Positions 41,336-49,346 of a stretch of 63,509 bases of DNA are shown here, one piece after another (within the stretch, counting starts at the first letter, position 1; every line of letters begins with the position of its first letter). This DNA comes from Actinomadura sp. KC06 (GTDB lineage Bacteria > Actinomycetota > Actinomycetes > Streptosporangiales > Streptosporangiaceae). The DNA lies in contig NZ_SMKT01000035.1 of the NCBI RefSeq assembly GCF_004348735.1, forward strand, positions 1 through 63,509, written 5' to 3'. The notes beneath the pieces are model-generated. The model had not been told where the DNA came from. It was given only the letters and a program-made list of their open reading frames with translations, and did not search any database. The translations under genes were made by a program, and so were the position numbers.

Positions 41336-41866
41336 TCAGTCGAGGTCGCCGGCGGCGAGGCGGACGGGGTGGAGCGCGGCCGTGATCCCGGCGGCCTGCG
41401 CGGCGGGGAGCCCGGCGATGCCGAAGCCGGACTCGTTGAGCGCCAGCGTCGCCTCCTCGGCGAGCTCGCGTCCGGCGGGCGTGATCGTGGCGAGGACGAC
41501 GCGGCGGTCGTCGGGGGAGGGGCCGCGGCCGACGAGGCCGCGCTGCTCAAGGCGTCCGATCACGTTGGTGACCGAGGCGGGGTGGACCATGAGCCGGGTG
41601 CCCATCTTGCCCATGGGGAGCGTGCCCGTGCGCGTGAAGGCGAGCAGCCGCAGCGCCTCGTAGGCGGCGAACGTCAGCGCGTACGGTTTGAGGACGGCCT
41701 CGATACGGCTCAGCAGGAGCTGCTGGGCCCGCATGACCGATGTGACGGCCGCCATGTGGTCGGCGTGCTCGGGCCACCGGAGGCTCCATTGGCGGTGGGC
41801 CTCCGCAATCGGGTCGCTCATATCGGGCATCGGGCCACCGTACGTGGTCTTGACTGGCTCGCGCAT
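41336..41866 (-). CDS. MarR family regulator
   Basis: This 176-residue regulator has a winged helix at about residues 55-125 (LPMGKMGTRLMVHPASVTNV, then LEQRGLVGRGPSPDDRRVVL). It may control the downstream tryptophan genes, the divergent icmF gene, or both. The ATG at 41866 is chosen because a good promoter (TTGGAC, 17 bases, TAAAAT) ends 7 bases before it, indicating a leaderless transcript. It could be the first gene of the MarR-TDO-KMO unit. Confidence 0.85.
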   Translation of the reverse strand: MREPVKTTYGGPMPDMSDPIAEAHRQWSLRWPEHADHMAAVTSVMRAQQLLLSRIEAVLKPYALTFAAYEALRLLAFTRTGTLPMGKMGTRLMVHPASVTNVIGRLEQRGLVGRGPSPDDRRVVLATITPAGRELAEEATLALNESGFGIAGLPAAQAAGITAALHPVRLAAGDLD

Positions 41867-41873
41867 GGAAACT

Positions 41874-41902
41874 ATTTTAACTTCCAAATATTGGATGTCC
41901 AA
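41874..41902 (-). promoter_or_regulatory. marR promoter with overlapping operator
   Basis: On the minus strand TTGGAC (41902-41897), a 17-base spacer and TAAAAT (41879-41874) form a strong promoter. Overlapping it are two interlocked inverted repeats, TCCAA-N3-TTGGA (41883-41895) and TTGGA-TG-TCCAA (41891-41902). They suggest autoregulation and joint control of the divergent icmF. Confidence 0.65.
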
Positions 41903-41910
41903 GGGTTGAG

Positions 41911-44900
41911 GTGAGAGCGGTGACGGGGGACCTGCACAAGCCCGAGCACCCGGTCCGGTTCGTGACGGCGGCGGCCCTGTTCGACGGCCATGACGCGGCG
42001 ATCAACATCATGCGGCGCATCCTGCAGTCGCAGGGCGCCGAGGTGGTGCACCTCGGGCACGACCGCTCGGTCCGCGAGGTCGTCGACGCCGTCCTGGAGG
42101 AGGACGCGCAGGGTGTCGCGATCAGCTCGTACCAGGGCGGCCACGTCGAGTACTTCGAGTTCCTGTCGCGCAGCCTGAAGGAGGCCGGCGCCGAGCACGT
42201 GAAGGTGTTCGGCGGGGGCGGCGGCGTGATCGTCCACGAGGAGATCGCGCGGTTGTCCGGGGCCGGGGTGCGGATCTTCTCGCCGGAGGACGGCCAGCGG
42301 CTCGGCCTGCCGGGGATGATCAACGAGCTGGTGCGCGACTGCGACGTCGACCTCGCCGCCGAGCCCGCCCCGGCCGAGGCCGTGGTGGCGGGGGAGCGGC
42401 ACGCGCTGGCGCGGGCCATCACCTGCCTGCAGGCCGGGAAGCTGCCCGGCGACGACCGGGCGCTGCTCGCCGAGGCGGCGGGCAAGCGGCCCGTCCCCGT
42501 GCTGGGGATCACCGGGACGGGCGGCTCCGGGAAGTCGTCCCTCACCGACGAGCTGGTGCGGCGTCTCCGCGTCGACCAGCAGGACAAGCTGCGCGTCGCG
42601 GTCCTGGCCGTCGACCCGACGCGGCGGCGCGGCGGCGGCGCGCTGCTCGGCGACCGCATCCGGATGAACGCCCTGGACGGCGACCACGTCTTCTTCCGCT
42701 CGCTGGCGACCCGCGGCGCGCGGGAGCTGCCCGACAACATCGAGGACATCGTCGGCGCCTGCAAGGCCGCCGGATACGACCTCGTCATCCTGGAGACGCC
42801 CGGCATCGGGCAGGGCGACGCCGCGATCGTTCCGCTGGTCGACGTGTCGCTGTACGTGATGACGCCCGAGTTCGGCGCCGCGACGCAGCTGGAGAAGATC
42901 GACATGCTCGACTTCGCGGACGTCGTCGCGATCAACAAGTTCGAGCGGCGCGGCGCGGCCGACGCGCTGCGGGACGTGTCGCGGCAGCTCGTCCGCAACC
43001 GGGAGGCGTTCGGGCAGCGGCCCGAGGACATGCCCGTGTTCGGCACCAGCGCCGCCACGTTCAACGACGACGGCGTCACCGCGCTGTACCAGCACCTGGG
43101 CGGCCTGCTCGGCGAGCACGGCCTGGAACTGGCGGACGGCGTCCTGCCGGAGATCACGACGAAGGTGTCGACCGGCGCGGCGACCGTCATCCCGCCGGGC
43201 CGGGTGCGGTACCTGTCGGACATCTCCGAGACCGTGCGCGGCTACCACGCCGACACGGTGAAGCAGATCGAGGCGGTGCGCCGCGTCCAGCGGCTGGACG
43301 AGGTCCGCGCCGAGCTGACCGACGCGTCCGAGGTCGAAGAGCTGCTGGCCGGGGCGCGCCGGGACGTGGCGCCGGAGAACGCCGACCTGATCGAGGGCTG
43401 GCCCGCGGTGGTCGAGTCGTATTCGGGCGACGAGCAGGTCGTGCGGATCCGCGACAAGGAGCTGCGCACCAAGCTGACGCGCGAGTCGCTGTCGGGCAGC
43501 CGCATCCCGCGCGTCGCGCTGCCCCGCTACACCGACCACGGCGAGCTGCTGCGGTTCCTGCGGAACGAGAACCTCCCCGGACGGTTCCCATACACCGCCG
43601 GTGTGTTCCCCTTCAAGCGCGACAACGAGGACCCGGCGCGCATGTTCGCGGGCGAGGGCGACCCGTTCCGCACCAACCGCCGCTTCAAGCTGCTCTCGGA
43701 AGGGCAGCCCGCGACGCGCCTGTCCACCGCGTTCGACTCGGTCACGCTGTACGGGCGCGACCCGGACGAGCGTCCCGACGTGTACGGCAAGGTCGGCACG
43801 TCCGGCGTGTCGATCGCGACGCTGGACGACATGAAGGCCCTCTACGACGGGTTCGACCTGTCGTCGCCGACGACGTCGGTGTCGATGACCATCAACGGCC
43901 CCGCGCCGACGATCCTGGCGTTCTTCCTCAACACCGCCATCGACCAGGGCCTCGACGCCTTCCACGAGGAGCACGGGCGCGCGCCGTCCGAGGAGGAGGC
44001 CGCCGTGATCCGCGCGCGCGTGCTGTCCACCGTGCGCGGCACCGTCCAGGCCGACATCCTCAAGGAGGACCAGGGGCAGAACACCTGTATCTTCTCCACC
44101 GAGTTCTCCCTGCGGATGATGGGCGACATCCAGGAATGGTTCATCGCCAACAAGGTCCGCAACTTCTACTCGGTGTCCATCTCCGGCTACCACATCGCCG
44201 AAGCCGGCGCTAACCCCATCAGCCAGCTCGCGTTCACCCTCGCCAACGGGTTCACCTACGTCGAGTCGTACCTGGCGCGCGGGATGGACGTGAACGACTT
44301 CGCGCCCAACCTGTCGTTCTTCTTCTCCAACGGCATGGACCCCGAGTACAGCGTCCTCGGACGCGTGGCCCGCCGCATCTGGGCCGTCGCCATGCGCGAC
44401 CGGTACGGCGCCAACGAACGCAGCCAGAAACTGAAGTACCACGTGCAGACGTCCGGGCGCTCCCTGCACGCGCAGGAGATGGACTTCAACGACATCCGCA
44501 CGACGCTGCAGGCGCTCATCGCCATCTACGACAACTGCAACAGCCTCCACACCAACGCCTACGACGAGGCCGTCACGACCCCGACGGCCGAATCGGTGCG
44601 GCGCGCCCTGGCGATCCAGCTCATCATCAACCGGGAGTGGGGCCTGGCGATGAACGAGAACCCGCTGCAGGGGTCGTTCATCATCGACGAGCTGACCGAC
44701 CTGGTCGAGGAGGCGGTGCTGGCGGAGTTCGACCGCATCAGCGAGCGCGGCGGCGTCCTCGGCGCGATGGAGACCGGTTACCAGCGCGGCCGCATCCAGG
44801 ACGAGTCGATGCTGTACGAGCAGCGCAAGCACGACGGCTCCCTGCCGATCGTCGGCGTCAACACGTTCCGCAGCCCCGGCTCCGGCGACGGGACGCCCGA

Positions 44901-45138
44901 CACGATCGAGCTGGCCCGCGCCACCGAGGAGGAGAAGCGGTCCCAGCTCGACCGCGTCCGCGCCTACCAGGACGCGCACCGCGACGAGGCGCGGGCGGCC
45001 CTCGACGCGCTCAAGGACGCGGCACAGGCCGGCGAGAACGTGTTCGCGGTCCTGATGGACGCGGCCCGGGTCTGCAGCCTCCAGCAGATCACCGACGCGT
45101 TCTTCGAGGTAGGCGGCCAGTACCGCCGCAACGTATGA
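41911..45138 (+). CDS. icmF: Fused isobutyryl-CoA mutase IcmF
   Basis: This 1075-residue protein joins three parts: a cobalamin-binding domain (about residues 10-140, with DGHDAAINIMRRIL and the SSYQGGH loop), a MeaB-like GTPase chaperone domain (P-loop GTGGSGKSS at about 203-211), and a mutase barrel (from about 540). This order is specific to IcmF, which interconverts isobutyryl-CoA and n-butyryl-CoA using coenzyme B12 and related branched acyl-CoAs. FPFKRDNEDPARMFAGEGDP is characteristic. GTG at 41911 or 41920 are both possible (GAGGTGA before the second). It is divergent from the MarR gene and overlaps the next gene's upstream ATG. Confidence 0.93.
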   Translation: MRAVTGDLHKPEHPVRFVTAAALFDGHDAAINIMRRILQSQGAEVVHLGHDRSVREVVDAVLEEDAQGVAISSYQGGHVEYFEFLSRSLKEAGAEHVKVFGGGGGVIVHEEIARLSGAGVRIFSPEDGQRLGLPGMINELVRDCDVDLAAEPAPAEAVVAGERHALARAITCLQAGKLPGDDRALLAEAAGKRPVPVLGITGTGGSGKSSLTDELVRRLRVDQQDKLRVAVLAVDPTRRRGGGALLGDRIRMNALDGDHVFFRSLATRGARELPDNIEDIVGACKAAGYDLVILETPGIGQGDAAIVPLVDVSLYVMTPEFGAATQLEKIDMLDFADVVAINKFERRGAADALRDVSRQLVRNREAFGQRPEDMPVFGTSAATFNDDGVTALYQHLGGLLGEHGLELADGVLPEITTKVSTGAATVIPPGRVRYLSDISETVRGYHADTVKQIEAVRRVQRLDEVRAELTDASEVEELLAGARRDVAPENADLIEGWPAVVESYSGDEQVVRIRDKELRTKLTRESLSGSRIPRVALPRYTDHGELLRFLRNENLPGRFPYTAGVFPFKRDNEDPARMFAGEGDPFRTNRRFKLLSEGQPATRLSTAFDSVTLYGRDPDERPDVYGKVGTSGVSIATLDDMKALYDGFDLSSPTTSVSMTINGPAPTILAFFLNTAIDQGLDAFHEEHGRAPSEEEAAVIRARVLSTVRGTVQADILKEDQGQNTCIFSTEFSLRMMGDIQEWFIANKVRNFYSVSISGYHIAEAGANPISQLAFTLANGFTYVESYLARGMDVNDFAPNLSFFFSNGMDPEYSVLGRVARRIWAVAMRDRYGANERSQKLKYHVQTSGRSLHAQEMDFNDIRTTLQALIAIYDNCNSLHTNAYDEAVTTPTAESVRRALAIQLIINREWGLAMNENPLQGSFIIDELTDLVEEAVLAEFDRISERGGVLGAMETGYQRGRIQDESMLYEQRKHDGSLPIVGVNTFRSPGSGDGTPDTIELARATEEEKRSQLDRVRAYQDAHRDEARAALDALKDAAQAGENVFAVLMDAARVCSLQQITDAFFEVGGQYRRNV

Positions 45139-45157
45139 GCGGAGCGAACCGGGTGGT

Positions 45158-45177
45158 GTGGGGGGTCGGCCCCCCAC
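45158..45177. repeat. GGGGGGTCG-CCCCCC palindromic repeat, copy 2
   Basis: GTGGGGGGTCGGCCCCCCAC has a perfect 8-bp stem and a TCGG loop. It matches copy 1 at 702-721 in 18 of 20 bases. An ATG overlapping the icmF stop (45135) reads through it in frame (WGVGPPRGKR) into the next gene. Confidence 0.7.
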
Positions 45178-45188
45178 GAGGGAAACGT

Positions 45189-45956
45189 ATGACGGTGGAC
45201 GACACCGGCACCCCGGTTCCCGTTCCGGACCGGGTGCGGCGGGTGGTGTCGATCGTCCCGTCGCTGACGGAGACGGTCGCGGTCACCGCTCCTGGGCTGC
45301 TGGTGGGCGCCACCGACTGGTGCACCCACCCCGCTGACCTGGACGTGCCGCGCGTCCGGGGCACCAAGAACCCCGACCTGGAGAGGATCGCGGAGCTGCG
45401 GCCGGACGTCGTCCTCGGCAACACCGAGGAGAACCGCCCGGCCGACGTCGACGCGCTGCGCGCCGCCGGGATCCCGGTCTGGATGACGGAGATCCGCACC
45501 GTGGACGAGGCGCTGGCGTCGCTGCGCCGGATGCTCGCCGGGGCGTGCCGCGTCCCCGCGCCGGGCTGGCTGGACGAGGCGTCCCGCGCCTGGTCCGAAG
45601 CCACGCCCGGCAAGCCGCGCACCGCCGTCGTCCCGATCTGGCGGCGGCCGTGGATGGTCGTCGGACGCGACACCTTCACCGGCGACGTCCTGTCCCGCCT
45701 GGGCGTGTCCAACGTCTACGCCCGCCACCCCGACCGGTATCCGAAGATCCCGCTCGGCGAGCTGAACGCGTCCGGCGCCGACCTGGTCGTCCTGCCGGAC
45801 GAGCCCTACCGGTTCACCGAGGACGACGGCCCCGAGTCTTTCCCCGCCATCGACGTGGCGCTCGTCAACGGCAGGCACCTCACCTGGTACGGCCCGTCCC
45901 TGGTCGAGGCCCCGGCCGCGCTGGCCCGCGAGCTGGCCGCCCCCCGGACCTACTGA
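45189..45956 (+). CDS. Helical backbone metal receptor protein, BtuF-like, cytoplasmic
   Basis: This 255-residue protein has the fold of cobalamin/siderophore-binding proteins: RRVVSIVPSLTETVAV opens the first lobe, GTKNPDLERIAELRPDVVLGN and LNASGADLVVLPDEPYRF follow. It has no signal peptide or lipobox, so it does not look exported. ATG at 45189 is used; an in-frame ATG at 45135 overlaps the icmF stop and adds 18 residues encoded by the palindromic repeat. Coupling to the B12-dependent icmF suggests it binds cobalamin, but this is inference. Confidence 0.78.
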   Translation: MTVDDTGTPVPVPDRVRRVVSIVPSLTETVAVTAPGLLVGATDWCTHPADLDVPRVRGTKNPDLERIAELRPDVVLGNTEENRPADVDALRAAGIPVWMTEIRTVDEALASLRRMLAGACRVPAPGWLDEASRAWSEATPGKPRTAVVPIWRRPWMVVGRDTFTGDVLSRLGVSNVYARHPDRYPKIPLGELNASGADLVVLPDEPYRFTEDDGPESFPAIDVALVNGRHLTWYGPSLVEAPAALARELAAPRTY

Positions 45957-45966
45957 GTCAGACCAG

Positions 45967-47118
45967 TCAGACCTGGAGGTCCTTGGCGATGATGGTCTTG
46001 AGGACCTCGCTGGTACCGCCGTAGATGCGGGTGACGCGGGCGTCCGCGTACAGCCGTGCGATCGGGTACTCCAGGATGTAGCCGTAGCCGCCGTGCAATT
46101 GCAGGCACTTGTCGACCACGCGGCCCTGCACCTCGGTGCAGAAGAGTTTGGCGACGGCGGCGTCGGCGGGCGTTAGCTCTCCCGCGTCGAGGGCCTCGAT
46201 GCAGCGGTCCACCAGCGACCGGGCGGCCTCCACCTCGGTGGCGCACTCGGCGAGGACGAACTTGGTGTTCTGGAACGACGAGACGGTCTTGCCGAAGACT
46301 GTCCGGTCCTGCACGTACCTTCGGGCGAACTCCACGGCCGCCGCGGCCGACGCGTAGGAACTGGTGGCGATGCCGAGCCGCTCCTCGGCCAGGTTGTGCG
46401 TCAGGTACTCGAACCCGCGGCCCTCCTCGCCGAGGAGGTCGTCCACCGGCACGCGGACGTCGGTGAACGACAGCTCGGCGGTGTCGGAGCTGCGCAGCCC
46501 GATCTTCTCCAGCTTGCGGCCGACGGCGTAGCCCTCGCTCCTGGTGTCCACGGCCAGGATCGACAGGCCCGCGCGGCGGTTCTCCGGCGCGGCGGGGGAG
46601 GTGCGGGCGACGACGAGCACCCGGTCGGCGAGGACGCCGCCGGTGATGAACGTCTTGGCGCCGTTCAGGACGTAGTGGTCGCCGTCGCGGCGCGCGGTCG
46701 TCCGCATCCCGGCGAGGTCGGAGCCGGTGCCGGGCTCGGTCATCGCGATGGCCGTCATCATCTCGCCGGACGCGAACGGCGGCAGCCACCGCTTCTTCTG
46801 CTCGTCCGAGCCGTACTTCAGCAGGTAGGGCAGGACGAGGTTGACGTGCACCCCGTAGCCGCCGAAGCCAACCCCGGCGCGGGCGCACTCCTCGGAGACC
46901 ACCGCCTGGTACTTGAAGCTGGTCTCGCCCGCGCCGCCGTACTCCTCGGGGACCTGGATGCCGAGCACGCCGAGTTCGCCGAGCTTGCGGTAGAAGTCGC
47001 GCGGCGGGTGGCCCGCGTCCTCCCACTCGCCGTAGACCGGCGCGACCTCGGCCTCGATGAACGCCCGGATCGTCTCCCGGAACGCCTCGTGGTCCTCGTT
47101 GAACAGGGTGCGGCGCAC
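45967..47118 (-). CDS. Acyl-CoA dehydrogenase
   Basis: This 383-residue flavoenzyme introduces a 2,3-double bond into an acyl-CoA. Family segments include [44 protein letters not shown] and [11 protein letters not shown] with RIYGGTSEV. The C-terminal [15 protein letters not shown] includes the usual catalytic Glu region. It could be long-chain or branched-chain specific. GTG at 47118 is chosen for AAAGGGG upstream and normal family length. It converges on the BtuF-like gene. Confidence 0.92.
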   Translation of the reverse strand: MRRTLFNEDHEAFRETIRAFIEAEVAPVYGEWEDAGHPPRDFYRKLGELGVLGIQVPEEYGGAGETSFKYQAVVSEECARAGVGFGGYGVHVNLVLPYLLKYGSDEQKKRWLPPFASGEMMTAIAMTEPGTGSDLAGMRTTARRDGDHYVLNGAKTFITGGVLADRVLVVARTSPAAPENRRAGLSILAVDTRSEGYAVGRKLEKIGLRSSDTAELSFTDVRVPVDDLLGEEGRGFEYLTHNLAEERLGIATSSYASAAAAVEFARRYVQDRTVFGKTVSSFQNTKFVLAECATEVEAARSLVDRCIEALDAGELTPADAAVAKLFCTEVQGRVVDKCLQLHGGYGYILEYPIARLYADARVTRIYGGTSEVLKTIIAKDLQV

Positions 47119-47173
47119 GCGGGTCCCCTTTCGCTCCCTGGCCTGGCGGAACGCACAACCTAACTCGAACCCC

Positions 47174-47183
47174 ATTCTAGAAT
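47174..47183. promoter_or_regulatory. Operator-like palindrome upstream of acyl-CoA dehydrogenase
   Basis: ATTCTAGAAT is a perfect 10-bp palindrome 56 bases before the acyl-CoA dehydrogenase start. It is AT-rich in a GC-rich setting, but short. Confidence 0.25.
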
Positions 47184-47221
47184 CAATCGCGGCGCGGGTG
47201 GGACCGCGACGGATTCGGCGG

Positions 47222-49252
47222 TCAGCAGCCCGGTTCGCAGACGCGCCTGGACAGCGCCTTGAGGAAGAGGTCCTGCACCTGCCCGGGCGTCTCGGCCACG
47301 TAGGCGTCGCCGTTCGTCAGCCGCGCGATCCGCCTCAGCTCCTGGACGTCGACGTCCGGTCCGTACCCGAACATGTTGATCAGGACGGGACGCTCCGGGT
47401 CGTACTCGCGGCGTATGTGGTCCAGGGCCTCGGCGAGCGAAGGGCCCTCCGGGTCTTGGTTCCTGCCGTCCGTCCACAGCAGGACGGAGTTCACGTACTC
47501 GGGCTTGTAGGTCCGCTTCATGTGGTCGAACGCGGCCATGACCGTGTCGTACAGGCCCGTCCCGCCGCCCCTCTTGACCCTGATCTGCGCGAACGCGCTG
47601 AGCACGAGCTGGCGTCGGGTGGCGGAGCCGAGCCGCTCGCCCAGGGGGCCGACGCTGACCAGCTCCCGCCAGTCGCGGCCGCCGCCCAGCTTCGTGGAGA
47701 ACACCCATTGGCCGAGCTCGCTGTCGTCCGGCAGCAGCGACAGCCCGCCCTGCGCGGTGCGCACCGTCGACTGCAGCCGCGTCACGCCCGGCGCGACCCG
47801 CTCGTCCATGGAGCCCGAGACGTCGATGACGCTCAGCATCCGGATGCTCAGCGACAGCTGCGCCCACTGCTGCATGGTGCGCCGCACCTCCGCCCCCGGC
47901 GCGGGCGGCAGCGCCTTCGGCGCGCCCGGGTTCAGGCCGGTCCGCTCGGAGAACGCGGCGGGCGCGGCGCCGTCGGGCGTCCGGAACCCGAGGCTCCGGA
48001 CGTCGTCGCGCGTCGCCCCGGACGAGAGCGCCTCCCACAGCAGCCGGCCCGCGCTCGCCACCGCCGGGTCCTTGGACAGGACGGTCACGGGATGGTCGAG
48101 GAACACGGTCCCCTCGGCCGGATACACCGCGGCCGCGGGCTCGGACGGACGCCGCGCGTTGTAGGCGAACACCGCCTGCTCCGGCGCGAGCGCGACGGGA
48201 TAGCGGTCGTCGCCTCCCGCCTTCCGGAACGCGTCGAACTCCGCCTTGACCGACGCCACGATCCCCTCGCGGAACGTCCGCACCACGCCGGTGAACAGCG
48301 CCCGGCCCTCGGCGTCGCCCGACAGCAGCGCGCTGGCCAGGAGCAGCGCGCCCATCCCGGTGGCGTCGCGGTCGGGGTCGGGGACCTGGAGCCGCAGCAA
48401 CCGCGGCGGGATCACGCCGCCGCCTCCGCCGACGCCGGGCCCCCGATCGGAGTTCCCGGCCGTCCCGGCCGCCGCGAGCAGCTCCCGCCAGGTGGGCCGC
48501 GCCGGCGCCCCGAGGTTCCGCAGCTGCGCCGCGAGCCCGCGCGGCATCGCCAGGACGATCGGGGTCGACGCCATCCCGCCGAGCCGGACGGACGGCCCCG
48601 TGGTTGTTTGTCCTGTCGCGGTCCCGTCCCGGCCGGAGCCCTCGACGAGCTTCGTCCAGAGGGACGAGTCGGGGATCCAGACGTCCGGCCGCTCGGTGAC
48701 CCCCGCGCTGCCCCTGCCGGACAGCAGGGTCGCGACGGCTGCCGGGTCGGTCGGACGCACCAGGGCGCGGGCGCACCGGCCCCCGACCTCGTGGCGGGCG
48801 TCGTTGAACCGTCCCGCGGCCCGGATCACCGCGGGCGCGACGTCCGGGGCCGCGGCCACCTCGACGGTGAGCGCGCCGTCGCCCGAGCACTCGCCGGCGC
48901 GGGACGCGAGCGCGTACACGCCGAGGCCCGCCAGCAGCACGAGCCCGGCCGCGCCCGCGAGCGGCCCCAGCAGCTCGCCGCCGACCCGCCTCGGCGGACG
49001 GAACGAGCCCCGGCGCCACCACGGCGACTTGGCGGCCGCGTGCGCCGGCCCCGGCCGCCTGCCCGTCCGGCCGGGGCCCCCGGCGGCGGCACCGGACGTG
49101 TCGCCCGCCGCCGCGCCCGCACTGCCCGCTGGCATGCCGGACGGGACACCGCCCAGGTAGGAGGCGCCCAGGAAGGTGTAGGGGCTGTTGGTCCCGCCCG
49201 TCCCCGACGGGTTTCGGGGTGCCCACTCGGGCACGTCGTCGCGTCCGTTCAT
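47222..49252 (-). CDS. Membrane-anchored substrate-binding and VWA domain protein
   Basis: This 676-residue protein has a Gly/Pro-rich cytoplasmic N-terminus, one membrane segment at about residues 90-112 (LLGPLAGAAGLVLLAGLGVY), a periplasmic-binding-like domain (about 125-420, with PDVWIPDSSLW and TPIVLAMPRGLA) and a von Willebrand A domain (about 450-660). The metal site is DVSGSMDE, with a distal Thr in GGGTGLYDT and Asp in LLWTDGRNQD. It should sit outside the cell and bind ligand or protein. The ATG has TGGAGAT upstream and an inverted repeat before it. It lies next to a pseudokinase. Confidence 0.87.
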   Translation of the reverse strand: MNGRDDVPEWAPRNPSGTGGTNSPYTFLGASYLGGVPSGMPAGSAGAAAGDTSGAAAGGPGRTGRRPGPAHAAAKSPWWRRGSFRPPRRVGGELLGPLAGAAGLVLLAGLGVYALASRAGECSGDGALTVEVAAAPDVAPAVIRAAGRFNDARHEVGGRCARALVRPTDPAAVATLLSGRGSAGVTERPDVWIPDSSLWTKLVEGSGRDGTATGQTTTGPSVRLGGMASTPIVLAMPRGLAAQLRNLGAPARPTWRELLAAAGTAGNSDRGPGVGGGGGVIPPRLLRLQVPDPDRDATGMGALLLASALLSGDAEGRALFTGVVRTFREGIVASVKAEFDAFRKAGGDDRYPVALAPEQAVFAYNARRPSEPAAAVYPAEGTVFLDHPVTVLSKDPAVASAGRLLWEALSSGATRDDVRSLGFRTPDGAAPAAFSERTGLNPGAPKALPPAPGAEVRRTMQQWAQLSLSIRMLSVIDVSGSMDERVAPGVTRLQSTVRTAQGGLSLLPDDSELGQWVFSTKLGGGRDWRELVSVGPLGERLGSATRRQLVLSAFAQIRVKRGGGTGLYDTVMAAFDHMKRTYKPEYVNSVLLWTDGRNQDPEGPSLAEALDHIRREYDPERPVLINMFGYGPDVDVQELRRIARLTNGDAYVAETPGQVQDLFLKALSRRVCEPGC

Positions 49253-49264
49253 CGCCGATCTCCA

Positions 49265-49289
49265 TGAGACACATTGATGATCTGTCTCA
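49265..49289. promoter_or_regulatory. TGAGACA inverted repeat upstream of the VWA gene
   Basis: TGAGACA and TGTCTCA are exact complements separated by 11 bases, and a third GTCTCA half-site lies at 49311-49316. The site is 13 bases before the VWA protein start and could be an operator or an RNA hairpin over the ribosome site. Confidence 0.45.
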
Positions 49290-49346
49290 GTAGGGGCAGG
49301 TGTGATGTTCGTCTCATCGGTGTCGTCCGTCAAGGGGTCCGGCGGT

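Noticed and set aside
41872..45177. A 1101-codon open frame antisense to icmF
   Set aside because: Its translation is Arg/Gly/Asp/Val-rich with no domain motifs, as expected for the complement of a GC-rich gene; the plus-strand IcmF is complete.
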